A stretch of DNA of 64,000 nt from Oscillospiraceae bacterium. Its GTDB lineage: Bacteria > Bacillota > Clostridia > Oscillospirales > Oscillospiraceae. The DNA lies in the NCBI GenBank assembly GCA_020025295.1, contig JAHHSJ010000002.1, positions 1 through 64,000 on the forward strand. The letters run 5' to 3'. This document shows, one piece after another, positions 1-8,816 of this stretch. The notes under the pieces are model-generated. The model was not told where the DNA came from. It saw only the letters and a list, made by a program, of their open reading frames with translations, and did no database searches. Made by a program: the position numbers and the translations under genes. The stretch's first letter is position 1. The number at the start of each line of letters is the position of its first letter.

Positions 1-7
1 TTTTTCC

Positions 8-36
8 TTTACAAACCGAAAAAGGTGTGCTAAGAT
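8..36 (+). promoter_or_regulatory. Sigma-A promoter for rpsO
   Basis: TTTACA (8-13), a 17-bp spacer and TAAGAT (31-36) form a near-consensus promoter. Transcription should start near 43, giving a leader of about 120 nt before rpsO. Confidence 0.75.
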
Positions 37-42
37 ACTTCA

Positions 43-165
43 GTATGTATGGTGGAATGCCATGCTCCCCTCTCTGCTTGGTTTCGGGATTATCGCCCGC
101 ATTGCGGGGTTTCACCCACCCGCAACTCAGCACACAGGGATATTTATTAGAAAGGTGGAATCATC
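43..165 (+). promoter_or_regulatory. Structured rpsO leader, candidate S15 autoregulatory RNA
   Basis: The 5' untranslated region between the promoter and rpsO is long for a 267-bp gene and contains short self-complementary blocks, for example CCCGC (96-100) facing GCGGG (104-108). S15 is known to repress its own translation through leader RNAs in several bacterial groups, with different structures in each. Assignment to any described S15 leader class is inference. The ribosome binding site GAAAGGTGG lies just upstream of the ATG at 166. Confidence 0.45.
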
Positions 166-432
166 ATGATCCGCAAAGAAGAAAAGACTTCCGTTATCGA
201 AGCAAACCGCACTCACGAGACCGACACCGGTTCTCCCGAGGTCCAGGTCGCTATCCTGACTGCTCGCATTCAGCAGCTGACGGATCACCTGCGCGTTCAT
301 CCCCACGACAACCACTCCCGTCGTGGCCTGCTGCAGATGGTCGGTAAGCGCCGCAAGATGCTGGACTACCTGGCTAAGAAGGACATCGAGCGTTATCGTG
401 CCCTGATTGCCAAGCTGGGCCTGCGTAAGTAA
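166..432 (+). CDS. rpsO: 30S ribosomal protein S15
   Basis: The 88-residue product has the full length and basic helical character of uS15. It includes the conserved block around residues 22-60 ([14 protein letters not shown], then [22 protein letters not shown]), which contacts 16S rRNA helices 20-22 in the platform of the small subunit. It is followed by a terminator-like hairpin and then pnp. The rpsO-pnp order is conserved across many bacteria and links translation and mRNA decay genes. The ATG at 166 is supported by GAAAGGTGG. Nothing is unusual in the protein. Confidence 0.97.
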   Translation: MIRKEEKTSVIEANRTHETDTGSPEVQVAILTARIQQLTDHLRVHPHDNHSRRGLLQMVGKRRKMLDYLAKKDIERYRALIAKLGLRK

Positions 433-442
433 GTGTTCCTGG

Positions 443-474
443 TCAGGGCGACGCGTTTTTCGGCGTCGCCCTGA
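443..474 (+). terminator. Hairpin terminator after rpsO
   Basis: A perfect 12-bp stem (443-454 with 463-474) encloses an 8-nt loop. The T-tract after it is short (TTT), so some read-through into pnp is likely. Confidence 0.65.
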
Positions 475-498
475 TTTCCGTTCACCAAACCAAAATCC

Positions 499-590
499 GG
501 AGACAAGCCCTTTCCCCTTTTTAGCAGTTGAATCTGGGTTCGACTCGCCTCGAGATTGGATTCAAGTGCTAAAAGGCAGGCTTTGTCTCC
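499..590 (+). promoter_or_regulatory. Long imperfect hairpin in the pnp leader
   Basis: The outer arms GGAGACAAGCC (499-509) and GGCTTTGTCTCC (579-590) pair with one bulge. Inside them CCTTTTTAGCA (516-526) pairs with TGCTAAAAGG (567-576), and TTGAATC (528-534) pairs with GATTCAA (559-565). The result is a roughly 92-nt extended stem ending just before the pnp ribosome binding site at 598-603. In E. coli a comparable leader duplex is cut by RNase III and then used by PNPase to destabilise its own mRNA. A similar role here is inference. Confidence 0.7.
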
Positions 591-610
591 ACAGAAAAGG
601 AGGACATACC

Positions 611-2758
611 ATGTCTACTGTCATTACCCACAAGCAGTTCCCCAATTACCGCAAGTATGAGATGGATCTGGCCGGCCGTCCCCTCTCCATTGAGGTTGGT
701 AAGGTCGCCGAGCTGGCAAACGCCGCCGGTATGGTCCACTATGGCGAGACCACCGTTATGGTGGCTGTCACCGCTTCCCCCCGTCCCCGTGACGGCGTGG
801 ATTTCTTCCCCCTGAGCGTGGACTTCGAAGAGAAGCTGTACGCTGTGGGCCGCATCCCCGGCTCCTTCATGCGCCGTGAGGGCCGTCCCTCTCTGCCCGC
901 CGTGCTGGCAAGCCGTCTGATCGACCGCCCCATGCGTCCCCTGTTCCCCAGCGATCTGCGCAACGATGTTTCCATCACCTGCACCGTCATGAGCCTGGAT
1001 CGTGACTGCTCCCCCGAGGTTGCCGCTATGATCGGCGCTTCCGCTATGGTCGCTATCTCCGACATTCCTTGGAATGGCCCCATCGCCAGCGTTGAGGTTG
1101 GCTATGTGGACGGCGAGATCGTCATCAACCCCAATCAGGAGCAGCGTGCCCGCAGCCAGATGGACACCACCGTCGCCTCCACCGGCGAGAAGGTTGTCAT
1201 GATCGAGGCCGGCGCCAAGGAGATCCCCGACGAGATCATGTTCGAGGGCATCAAGGCCGCTCATGAGGTCAACAAGACCATCGTCGCCCTCATCAACCGC
1301 ATGGTCGAGGAAATCGGCAAGCCCAAGTTCGAGTACGAGCACGCCGACTTCGACGAGGAGCTGTTCGAGAAGATCGTCAACGCCACCATGGACGAGGCCA
1401 AGGCCGCTATGGACACCGACGACAAGAATGTGCGTGAGCAGCGCTGGAACAAGCTGATCGACCACTGGCACGAGCTGTTCCTGGAGGATTATCCCGATAT
1501 GGACAAGTATCTGGAGTCCTTCACCTACAAGTTCCAGAAGAAGATCGTCAAGCAGTGGCTGCTGGAAGGCCACCGTGTCGACGGCCGTAAGAGCAACGAG
1601 ATCCGTCCTCTGGGCGCTGAAGTCGGCGTGCTGCCTAAGGTGCACGGTTCCGGCCTGTTCACCCGTGGTCAGACTCAGGCTCTGAGCATCTGCACCCTGA
1701 ATACCCTCTCCGCTGCCCAGAAGCTGGATACCATCTGGGAAGAGGATACCAAGCGTTATATGCACCACTACAATATGCCCGCCTACTCCACCGGCGAGGC
1801 TCGTGGCGCTAAGTCCACCAACCGTCGTGAGTACGGCCACGGCGCTCTGGCTGAGCGTGCTCTGGAGCCCGTGCTTCCCTCCATTGAGGAGTTCCCCTAC
1901 GCCATCCGTGTGGTGTCTGAGATCATGAGCTCCAACGGCTCCACTTCTCAGGCTTCCATCTGCGGCTCCACTCTGGCTCTGATGGACGCCGGCGTGCCTC
2001 TGAAGGCTCCCGTTGCCGGCATCTCCTGCGGTCTGATTCAGGACGACGAGGGCGGCTTCACCACCTTCATCGACATTCAGGGCGTGGAAGACTTCCACGG
2101 CGAGATGGACTTCAAGGTGGCTGGCACCAAGGCCGGTATCACCGCCATCCAGATGGACCTGAAGAACGACGGTCTGACCATGGAGATCATCAAGAACGCT
2201 CTGGACATCACCCGTGACGCCCGCTGCGCCATCATCGACGAGGTCATTCTGCCCTGCATCCCCGCACCCCGTGCTGAGGTCAGCCCCAATGCCCCCAAGA
2301 TGCTGAAGATGAAGATCGATCCCAACAAGATCCGTGAGGTCATCGGTTCCGGCGGCAAGGTCATCCAGAAGATTCAGGCTGACTCCGGCGCCAAGATCGA
2401 CATCGAGGACACCGGCGACCTGTTCATCTCCGGTCCCGACTCCGAGAGCGTCGAGGCTGCCAAGAAGGCCATCGAGACCATCGTGTTCGTGCCTGAGGTG
2501 GGCGCTCTGTACTTCGGCAAGGTCGTCCGCATCATGCAGTTCGGCGCCTTCGTCGAGCTGGCTCCCGGCAAGGACGGTCTGGTGCACATCTCCAAGCTGG
2601 CCAACCATCGTGTTGCCGCTGTGGAGGATGTGGTCAACATCGGCGATATGATCTGGGTCAAGGTCACCGACATCGACGAGAAGGGCCGCGTCAACCTGAG
2701 CCACAAGGATGCGCTCCGCGAGATCCGCGAGCAGCAGGCTCAGCAGAATCAGCAGTAA
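611..2758 (+). CDS. pnp: Polyribonucleotide nucleotidyltransferase (PNPase)
   Basis: The 715-residue product is a full-length PNPase, a phosphorolytic 3'-5' exoribonuclease of the mRNA decay machinery. It shows the two RNase PH-like domains, the first starting near residue 15 and the second, catalytic, with the GRKSNEIRPL and RREYGHGALAERAL motifs. A KH domain (KIREVIGSGGKVIQKI) and a C-terminal S1 domain (GKVVRIMQFGAFVELAPG) follow. The reading frame is open upstream, but the ATG at 611 follows AGGAGG with a proper spacing and gives the family's normal N terminus. It sits after rpsO, and the leader holds a long hairpin that may mediate autoregulation. Confidence 0.97.
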   Translation: MSTVITHKQFPNYRKYEMDLAGRPLSIEVGKVAELANAAGMVHYGETTVMVAVTASPRPRDGVDFFPLSVDFEEKLYAVGRIPGSFMRREGRPSLPAVLASRLIDRPMRPLFPSDLRNDVSITCTVMSLDRDCSPEVAAMIGASAMVAISDIPWNGPIASVEVGYVDGEIVINPNQEQRARSQMDTTVASTGEKVVMIEAGAKEIPDEIMFEGIKAAHEVNKTIVALINRMVEEIGKPKFEYEHADFDEELFEKIVNATMDEAKAAMDTDDKNVREQRWNKLIDHWHELFLEDYPDMDKYLESFTYKFQKKIVKQWLLEGHRVDGRKSNEIRPLGAEVGVLPKVHGSGLFTRGQTQALSICTLNTLSAAQKLDTIWEEDTKRYMHHYNMPAYSTGEARGAKSTNRREYGHGALAERALEPVLPSIEEFPYAIRVVSEIMSSNGSTSQASICGSTLALMDAGVPLKAPVAGISCGLIQDDEGGFTTFIDIQGVEDFHGEMDFKVAGTKAGITAIQMDLKNDGLTMEIIKNALDITRDARCAIIDEVILPCIPAPRAEVSPNAPKMLKMKIDPNKIREVIGSGGKVIQKIQADSGAKIDIEDTGDLFISGPDSESVEAAKKAIETIVFVPEVGALYFGKVVRIMQFGAFVELAPGKDGLVHISKLANHRVAAVEDVVNIGDMIWVKVTDIDEKGRVNLSHKDALREIREQQAQQNQQ

Positions 2759-2789
2759 TTTTCCCGATTTTGGGTCATACTAAGCCGGA

Positions 2790-2814
2790 CGGACGAACCT
2801 GTTTCGTTCGTCCG
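2790..2814 (+). terminator. Terminator after pnp
   Basis: A 9-bp perfect stem (CGGACGAAC with GTTCGTCCG) is followed by GTTTTTCTT, the classic intrinsic terminator form. Confidence 0.85.
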
Positions 2815-2847
2815 GTTTTTCTTATTTTGTCCGTGTGAGGTAACGCT

Positions 2848-4104
2848 ATGTACGATTATCAGCTTATTACCCTTCCCAACGGCGTCCGCATCGCTACCGA
2901 ACGGATGCCCGGTGTCCGTTCCGCCGCTCTGGGCATCTGGGTCACCACCGGCTCCCGGGACGAAACCAGTGCGGAAAACGGCGCCGCCCACTTCATTGAG
3001 CATATGCTCTTCAAGGGCACCGACTCCTGCTCTGCCGAGCAGCTGGCATGGCGCATGGACGCCATCGGCGGTCAGGTGAATGCCTTTACGACCAAGGAAA
3101 ACACCTGCTTCCACGCCCGCTGTCTGGACTCCCACCTGCCCGAGGCACTGGACATTCTCTGCGATATGTTTTTCCACAGCAAATTCGCTGAGGAGGATGT
3201 GCAGACGGAACGGGGTGTCATTCTGGAGGAAATCGGTATGTACGCCGACGATCCCTCCGATCTGGTCAGCGAGCGGATGTTCAGCGCCGTGTTCAAAGGC
3301 TCTTCTCTGGGCCGCCCCATTCTGGGCCGCAAGGCTTCGCTGGAAAAGATGACCGGCAGCTGGCTCAAGGAGTACAAACAAAGCCACTATACCGCTGACC
3401 GGGTGGTAGTGACTCTGGCCGGCAGCTTTACCGACGATGTGGTCCGCTCCATTCAGGACCGCTTCTCCGTCATGATCCCCGGCAAGCAGAAAAAGCTCAA
3501 GCCCGTCACCATTCAGGACGCCTTTGTGGTCAAGCGCAAGGCCACCGAGCAGAACCACCTGATGCTCTCCTTCCCCTCCATCACCGATCAGGACCCGAGA
3601 AAGTATCAGATGCAGCTGCTGTCCTCCATTCTGGGCGGCGGCATGTCCTCCCGTCTCTTCCAGCAGGTGCGGGAGAAGAGCGGCCTCTGTTACAGCGTCT
3701 ACACCTTCGGCACCAGCCACGAAGAGGTGGGTCTGATGTCCATCTACACCGCTCTGAACCGGGAGCAGGAGCCTAAGGCTCTGGCGTGCATCCGGCATCT
3801 TTTGGAGGATTTTCTGGAGCATGGCCCCACGCAGGAGGAGCTGCAGCTGGTGCGAGAGCAGTCCAAGGCCAATGTGCTGATGGGACTGGAATCCACCACC
3901 GCCCGCATGAGCCATCTGGCCCGCTGCCTGCTGCGGGAAGGACGCTTCCTCACCCCCGACGACATTATCGCCAGCTACGACGCCGTCACCCGGGAGGAAG
4001 TGCTCACGCTGGCACGGGAGACCTTCGACTTCGATCATCTCTCCTTCTCTGCCGTAGGCCGAGTTGCCGACGAGGAAACCTACCGCAAGCTTTTGCTGCA
4101 ATAA
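2848..4104 (+). CDS. M16 family zinc peptidase (processing-peptidase-like)
   Basis: The 418-residue protein carries the inverted zinc motif HFIEH (His48, Glu51, His52) and the downstream Glu region ERGVILEEIGMY near residue 125. These are the M16 peptidase ligands and catalytic base. The C-terminal half is the partner M16 domain, with the GGGMSSRLFQQVREKSGLCY region. No signal peptide is visible, so it is probably cytoplasmic. In Firmicutes a gene of this type (YmxG/MlpA-like) often lies near pnp, as here. The physiological substrate is not known. It starts at the ATG at 2848 after GTGAGGT and stands alone between two terminators. Confidence 0.9.
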   Translation: MYDYQLITLPNGVRIATERMPGVRSAALGIWVTTGSRDETSAENGAAHFIEHMLFKGTDSCSAEQLAWRMDAIGGQVNAFTTKENTCFHARCLDSHLPEALDILCDMFFHSKFAEEDVQTERGVILEEIGMYADDPSDLVSERMFSAVFKGSSLGRPILGRKASLEKMTGSWLKEYKQSHYTADRVVVTLAGSFTDDVVRSIQDRFSVMIPGKQKKLKPVTIQDAFVVKRKATEQNHLMLSFPSITDQDPRKYQMQLLSSILGGGMSSRLFQQVREKSGLCYSVYTFGTSHEEVGLMSIYTALNREQEPKALACIRHLLEDFLEHGPTQEELQLVREQSKANVLMGLESTTARMSHLARCLLREGRFLTPDDIIASYDAVTREEVLTLARETFDFDHLSFSAVGRVADEETYRKLLLQ

Positions 4105-4113
4105 CGAAACAGA

Positions 4114-4150
4114 CCAGCGAACGGAGCGTTTTTTGCGCTCGGTCCGCTGG
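4114..4150 (+). terminator. Terminator after the M16 peptidase gene
   Basis: A 15-bp stem with two mismatches (CCAGCGAACGGAGCG with CGCTCGGTCCGCTGG) precedes TTTTTCTG. Confidence 0.8.
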
Positions 4151-4396
4151 TTTTTCTGTCCCTTGCATTGCAATTCGGCGCAAAAGCATATACTCTGCGA
4201 TGAACGCCTCGCACCGCAGCAGTCAGCCACTTTTTCCTCGATCCTCCCGGGAAAATTCGACCCTTTTCCTCATTATCCCCTCGAAATTTACAATTGATTC
4301 ACATTCTGCCCTGTGCCGGACTTGCAAATTCAGGCCAAGATGATACAATGGGCTTTGATCGTTCAAAATTGAAACATCAGGAATAGGTGATTTATT
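4151..4396 (+). promoter_or_regulatory. Intergenic region with promoter for the dehydratase pair
   Basis: TTGCAA (4322-4327), a 16-bp spacer and TACAAT (4344-4349) make a good sigma-A promoter. The remaining roughly 170 bases upstream show no coding potential or obvious structure. Confidence 0.65.
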
Positions 4397-7333
4397 ATGA
4401 GTCTGCGTATTGGCATCGACATTGGTTCTACCACAGTCAAGGTCGTAGTGCTCTCTCCCGAAGGCCAGCTTCTGTTCCGCTCTTACGAGCGGCATTTCTC
4501 CAAGGTCCGTGAAAAGGCCTGTGAGATCCTGCGCTCCATCGCTCCCCGGTTCTCCGGTGAGGAGGTAAAGCTGGTCATTACCGGCTCGGCCGGTCTGGGC
4601 GTGGCCAAGGCCAGCGGTGTGGACTTCGTTCAGGAAGTGTACGCCACCGCCGCCGCTGTCAATGAATACATCCCCGACACCGACGCCGTCATTGAACTGG
4701 GCGGCGAAGATGCCAAGATCATCTTCTTCGGCGGCGCTCTGGAAGAGCGTATGAACGGTTCCTGTGCCGGCGGCACCGGAGCTTTTATCGACCAGATGGC
4801 TACGCTGATGAATGTGACCGCACCCGAGCTGGATGAGCTGGCTCTGAAGCACGAAAAGATTTATCCCATCGCTTCCCGCTGCGGTGTGTTTGCCAAGAGC
4901 GACATTCAGCCCATTCTCAATCAGGGCGGGCGCAAGGAGGATGTGGCAGCCTCCATTTTTCAGGCCGTGGTGGATCAGACCATTGCCGGTCTGACTCAGG
5001 GCCGTGAATTGAAGGGCAAGCTGGTCTTTCTGGGCGGACCGCTCCACTTCCTCCGTGGTCTGAGAGAGCGCTTTGTGGAAACGCTGGAGCTGGACGAGGA
5101 GCACGCCATCTTCCCCGAGGACGGCGACTGCTTCGCCGCCATCGGCGCCGCTCTCTGTGCCACCGATTATGAGCCCCGTCTGTTTGATGACGCCCTCACG
5201 CTGCTGGAGGAGAGCCGGGATGCCACCACCACCATCAACACCGCTTCCCAGCTGTTTGCCTCTCAGGAGGCGTATGACGCCTTCTGCCAGCGGCACAACG
5301 CCACCCATCCCCCGGTGGTGGACATTTCCACCTACGAGGGCGACGCATGGCTGGGCATTGACGCCGGAAGCACCACCACCAAGCTGGCGCTGATCGCTCC
5401 CGACGGCGGTCTGCTGTACACCTACTATCACTCCAATCTGGGCAACCCGGTTGCCATTGTCAAGGAACAGCTGGAGCACATCTACGACCTCTGCGGCGAC
5501 CGGATCACCCTCCGGGGCAGCGCTGTCACCGGATACGGCGAGGACCTCATCAAGAACGCCTTCCGCTGCGATCTGGGTCTGGTGGAGACTGTGGCGCACC
5601 TCAACGCCGCACGCCACTTCAACCCCGATGTGGACTTTATCATCGACATCGGCGGTCAGGACATGAAGTGCTTCAAAATCCGCAACGGCGCAGTGGACTC
5701 CATCATGCTGAACGAGGCCTGCTCCTCCGGCTGCGGCTCCTTTATCGAAACCTTCGCCCGTGCCTTGGGCTATGAGATTGCAGACTTTGCCAAGCTGGGC
5801 CTGTTTACCGAAAAACCCGTCAACCTCGGCTCTCGCTGCACCGTGTTTATGAACTCCTCGGTGAAGCAGGCGCAGAAGGACGGTGCCAGCGTGGAGGACA
5901 TCTCCGCCGGTCTGGCCATTTCGATCGTGAAAAACGCCATTTACAAGGTGCTGCGTATGTCCTCCGCCGACGATTTCGGTCAGCACATCGTGGTGCAGGG
6001 CGGCACCTTCCACAACGACGCCGTGCTCCGTGCCTTTGAGCAGGAGCTGGGCCGGAATGTCACCCGTCCCACCATCGCCGGCATCATGGGCGCCTTCGGC
6101 GCAGCGCTTGCCGCCAAGGAGCTGGGTCTGGAGCAGAGCCAGACTCTGAGCAAAGAGGAACTTGCCCACTTTGTCCACTCCGCCAAGCCCATCACCTGCA
6201 ACGGCTGCACCAACCACTGTTCCCTCACCATCAACCAGTTTGACGGCGGCCGCCGCTTTATCTCCGGCAACCGCTGCTCCAAGCCGCTGGGCGGCAAGAA
6301 GGAGTCCATGCCCGACCTGATGCGCTACAAGTACGAAAAGCTGCGCAGCATGGAGGGCAAGGGTCAGGGCACCGGCGTCCGGGGCAAGATCGGCATTCCC
6401 TTCGGACTGAATATGTACGAAAACCTGCCCTTCTGGTTTGAATTCTTCACCAAGCTGAACTTTGAGGTGGTATTGTCCCCCCAGTCCAGCCGTCAGCTCT
6501 ACATCAAGGGGCAGCGCACCATTCCTTCCGACACGGTGTGCTATCCTGCCAAGCTGCTCCACGGTCATGTGCAGTCCCTGCTGGACGAGGGTGTGGACAC
6601 CATCTTCTACCTCTGCATGAGCTACAACTTTGACGAGGGCACCAGCGACAACAACTACAACTGCCCCGTGGTGGCCTACTACCCCGACCTGATTGCCGCC
6701 AACATCCCCGATCTGAAAAACCACCGGTTCATCCACGAATATTTCGGCCTGCACCGGCCCAAGGACTTTGAAAAGCGTGCTGCCGCGTACTTCTTCCGGG
6801 AATTCTCCATCCCCAAGAAGGAGACCATCGCCGCCAGCCGTGCCGCTTTCAACGCCTATCACGCCTATGTAGAGGATGTGCGTGCCACCGGTCAGTCCTA
6901 CATCGACTACGCCCGCAGCCACGATCTGCCCATCATGGTGGTGGCCGGCCGTCCCTATCACATGGACCCGGAAATCAACCACGGCATCAACGATCTGGTC
7001 ACCGGCTTCCGGTTTGTCCTCATCACCGAGGATGCAGTGGCTTACCACATGGACAAAGCGCCCCGAACGGTGCTGAACCAGTGGACTTACCATTCCCGTA
7101 TGTACAACGCCGCTCGCTATGTCTGCACGCAGCCCGACATGGAGCTGATCCAGCTGGTGAGCTTCGGCTGCGGCGTGGACGCCATCACCGGCGACGAGAT
7201 GCGCTCCATTCTGGAGGAGGGCGGAAAGCTCTACACCCAGCTGAAGATCGACGACATCTCCAATCTGGGTGCTGTGAAAATCCGTATCCGCTCTCTGCTG
7301 GCTGCCATTGAAGCACGCAAGAAGAATCAGTGA
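4397..7333 (+). CDS. 2-hydroxyacyl-CoA dehydratase activator, duplicated ASKHA ATPase plus DUF2229
   Basis: The 978-residue protein has two BadF/BcrA-type ATPase modules in tandem. The first runs from about residue 4 (GIDIGSTTVKVV) to 255. The second starts near 317 (GIDAGSTTTKLALI). Each has the cysteines that hold the [4Fe-4S] cluster in the HgdC activator family: NGSCAGGTGAF and SRCGVF in the first, EACSSGCGSF and SRCTVF in the second. A DUF2229 segment follows, starting with the Cys-rich TCNGCTNHC. Such activators use ATP hydrolysis to inject a low-potential electron into a partner dehydratase. The next gene begins 9 nt later in the same frame. The substrate is unknown. Confidence 0.9.
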   Translation: MSLRIGIDIGSTTVKVVVLSPEGQLLFRSYERHFSKVREKACEILRSIAPRFSGEEVKLVITGSAGLGVAKASGVDFVQEVYATAAAVNEYIPDTDAVIELGGEDAKIIFFGGALEERMNGSCAGGTGAFIDQMATLMNVTAPELDELALKHEKIYPIASRCGVFAKSDIQPILNQGGRKEDVAASIFQAVVDQTIAGLTQGRELKGKLVFLGGPLHFLRGLRERFVETLELDEEHAIFPEDGDCFAAIGAALCATDYEPRLFDDALTLLEESRDATTTINTASQLFASQEAYDAFCQRHNATHPPVVDISTYEGDAWLGIDAGSTTTKLALIAPDGGLLYTYYHSNLGNPVAIVKEQLEHIYDLCGDRITLRGSAVTGYGEDLIKNAFRCDLGLVETVAHLNAARHFNPDVDFIIDIGGQDMKCFKIRNGAVDSIMLNEACSSGCGSFIETFARALGYEIADFAKLGLFTEKPVNLGSRCTVFMNSSVKQAQKDGASVEDISAGLAISIVKNAIYKVLRMSSADDFGQHIVVQGGTFHNDAVLRAFEQELGRNVTRPTIAGIMGAFGAALAAKELGLEQSQTLSKEELAHFVHSAKPITCNGCTNHCSLTINQFDGGRRFISGNRCSKPLGGKKESMPDLMRYKYEKLRSMEGKGQGTGVRGKIGIPFGLNMYENLPFWFEFFTKLNFEVVLSPQSSRQLYIKGQRTIPSDTVCYPAKLLHGHVQSLLDEGVDTIFYLCMSYNFDEGTSDNNYNCPVVAYYPDLIAANIPDLKNHRFIHEYFGLHRPKDFEKRAAAYFFREFSIPKKETIAASRAAFNAYHAYVEDVRATGQSYIDYARSHDLPIMVVAGRPYHMDPEINHGINDLVTGFRFVLITEDAVAYHMDKAPRTVLNQWTYHSRMYNAARYVCTQPDMELIQLVSFGCGVDAITGDEMRSILEEGGKLYTQLKIDDISNLGAVKIRIRSLLAAIEARKKNQ

Positions 7334-7342
7334 GGTGATCCC

Positions 7343-8635
7343 ATGGCTGAATTGATTTATGACGACACCGGTCGTCTGCTGTTTACCAAGGAGATGAAGG
7401 AGGAATACACCATCCTCATCCCCCAGATGCTGCCCATCCACTTCGGTATGTTCCGGAAAATGCTTCAGCTGGAGGGCTACCGGGTGGAACAGCTGAACAA
7501 CGGCGGCAGAGCCGTTGTGGACGAAGGCTTGAAGTATGTCCACAACGACACCTGCTACCCCGCCCTGCTGGTCATCGGCCAGTTTTTGGACGCCATCAAG
7601 CACGGCGGCTATGACCCCCACAAGGTGGCACTGATGATTACTCAGACCGGCGGCGGCTGCCGTGCCAGCAACTACATCCACCTGCTCCGCAAGGCGCTGA
7701 AAAAGGCCGGCATGGACTACATCCCCGTGATCTCCCTCTCGGTGGGCATGGAGAAAAACCCCGGCTTTACTCTGACGGTGTCCCTGATCCGCAAGCTGGT
7801 CTACGCCATGATGTACGGCGATCTGATTATGAATGTGGGCAATCAGGTGCGTCCCTATGAGAACAACCCCGGCGACACCGACCGGATGGTGGAGCACTGG
7901 ACCAGCGAGCTGATCCACCGCTTTACCGACGGCAAGGGTATGTCCCGCAAGCAGATGCGAGCCATCTTCCGGGAGATTCTGGACGACTTCAAGACCATCC
8001 CCTACACCCCCTCGGAGAAAATCCGTGTGGGCGTGGTGGGGGAGATCTATGTGAAGTTCTCCGCTCTGGGCAACAACAATCTGGAGCGTTTCCTCCTCAG
8101 CGAGGGTGCGGAGCCGGTGGTGCCCGGTTTGACGGACTTTATGATCTTCAAAATCTACAACCGTGTGGTGGATGTGGATATTTACGGCGGCAGCGGATTG
8201 AAAAAGGCGGTCTGCAACATGGCCATGCACTACATCGAGCATTGCCAGCACGACATGATCGACGCCTTCCGGGACTCCGGCCGTTTCAAGGCTCCCGGCG
8301 ACTTCGCCACCCTTCAGCACCTCATCAAGGGCTATCTGGGCGACGGCTGCAAGATGGGCGAGGGCTGGCTGCTCACCGCCGAGATGCTGGAGCTGATTCA
8401 CTCCGGCACCAACAACATTGTCTGCACCCAGCCCTTCGGCTGCCTGCCCAACCACATCGTGGGCAAGGGCATGATCCGTGCCATTAAGGACAATTACCCC
8501 AATTCCAACATCGTGGCCATCGACTATGACCCCTCGGCCACGGAAATCAATCAGGAAAACCGCATCAAGCTGATGCTGGCCAACGCCAAGGGTCTTGCCG
8601 CCAAGGCCCGGGAGGCAGTTCCTGTCTGCAAATGA
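7343..8635 (+). CDS. 2-hydroxyacyl-CoA dehydratase-like protein (activator partner, C-terminal module)
   Basis: The 430-residue protein matches the dehydratase-like C-terminal region that in many Clostridia is fused behind the duplicated activator and DUF2229. Candidate iron-sulfur ligands are visible in [10 protein letters not shown] (near residue 70), [10 protein letters not shown] and [11 protein letters not shown]. It follows the upstream gene after TGA and a ribosome binding site (GAGGTGAT), so it is translated by reinitiation or independently. Both genes are in the same frame with only one stop between them, and together would give about 1,412 residues. No electron-transfer flavoprotein or CoA-transferase gene is nearby, so its pathway is unclear. 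Confidence 0.85.
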   Translation: MAELIYDDTGRLLFTKEMKEEYTILIPQMLPIHFGMFRKMLQLEGYRVEQLNNGGRAVVDEGLKYVHNDTCYPALLVIGQFLDAIKHGGYDPHKVALMITQTGGGCRASNYIHLLRKALKKAGMDYIPVISLSVGMEKNPGFTLTVSLIRKLVYAMMYGDLIMNVGNQVRPYENNPGDTDRMVEHWTSELIHRFTDGKGMSRKQMRAIFREILDDFKTIPYTPSEKIRVGVVGEIYVKFSALGNNNLERFLLSEGAEPVVPGLTDFMIFKIYNRVVDVDIYGGSGLKKAVCNMAMHYIEHCQHDMIDAFRDSGRFKAPGDFATLQHLIKGYLGDGCKMGEGWLLTAEMLELIHSGTNNIVCTQPFGCLPNHIVGKGMIRAIKDNYPNSNIVAIDYDPSATEINQENRIKLMLANAKGLAAKAREAVPVCK

Positions 8636-8644
8636 CCAAGCACG

Positions 8645-8669
8645 CCGAGGTGAAGCCGCTTCACCTCGG
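8645..8669 (+). terminator. Terminator after the dehydratase pair
   Basis: A 12-bp perfect inverted repeat (CCGAGGTGAAGC with GCTTCACCTCGG) is followed by TGTTTTGCAATTTTTCC. Confidence 0.8.
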
Positions 8670-8757
8670 TGTTTTGCAATTTTTCCGTCTTTTTGCTTTA
8701 ATTTACGCAAGCAAACAACATTTAAGGTGCAGAATATGAATGATTTTTACTTCTCTA

Positions 8758-8786
8758 TTGCATCTTTTCCCTTCATTGGTTATAAT
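8758..8786 (+). promoter_or_regulatory. Sigma-A promoter for isocitrate dehydrogenase
   Basis: TTGCAT (8758-8763), a 17-bp spacer and a perfect TATAAT (8781-8786) lie 31 bp before the chosen ATG. This fixes the start at 8817, because upstream in-frame ATGs would precede the transcript. Confidence 0.8.
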
Positions 8787-8816
8787 GAGGGCAATCAAAC
8801 GAAAGTGGGTGTTACT

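Noticed and set aside
531..557. tRNA T-arm-like sequence (GGGTTCGACTC) in the pnp leader
   Set aside because: No acceptor, D or anticodon arms surround it; it lies in the apical part of the pnp leader hairpin, so a tRNA gene is not supported.
407..610. Upstream extension of the pnp frame
   Set aside because: It would run through the rpsO terminator and the leader hairpin; the ATG at 611 has AGGAGG and matches the family N terminus.
569..2704. A 711-codon - strand frame opposite pnp
   Set aside because: Antisense shadow of pnp without start signals or recognisable domains.
4223..8710. A 1,495-codon open frame on the - strand opposite the dehydratase genes
   Set aside because: It is the antisense mirror of GC-rich codons in the two well-supported + strand genes, has low-complexity His/Gly/Leu/Val composition and no ribosome binding site or homologous motif.
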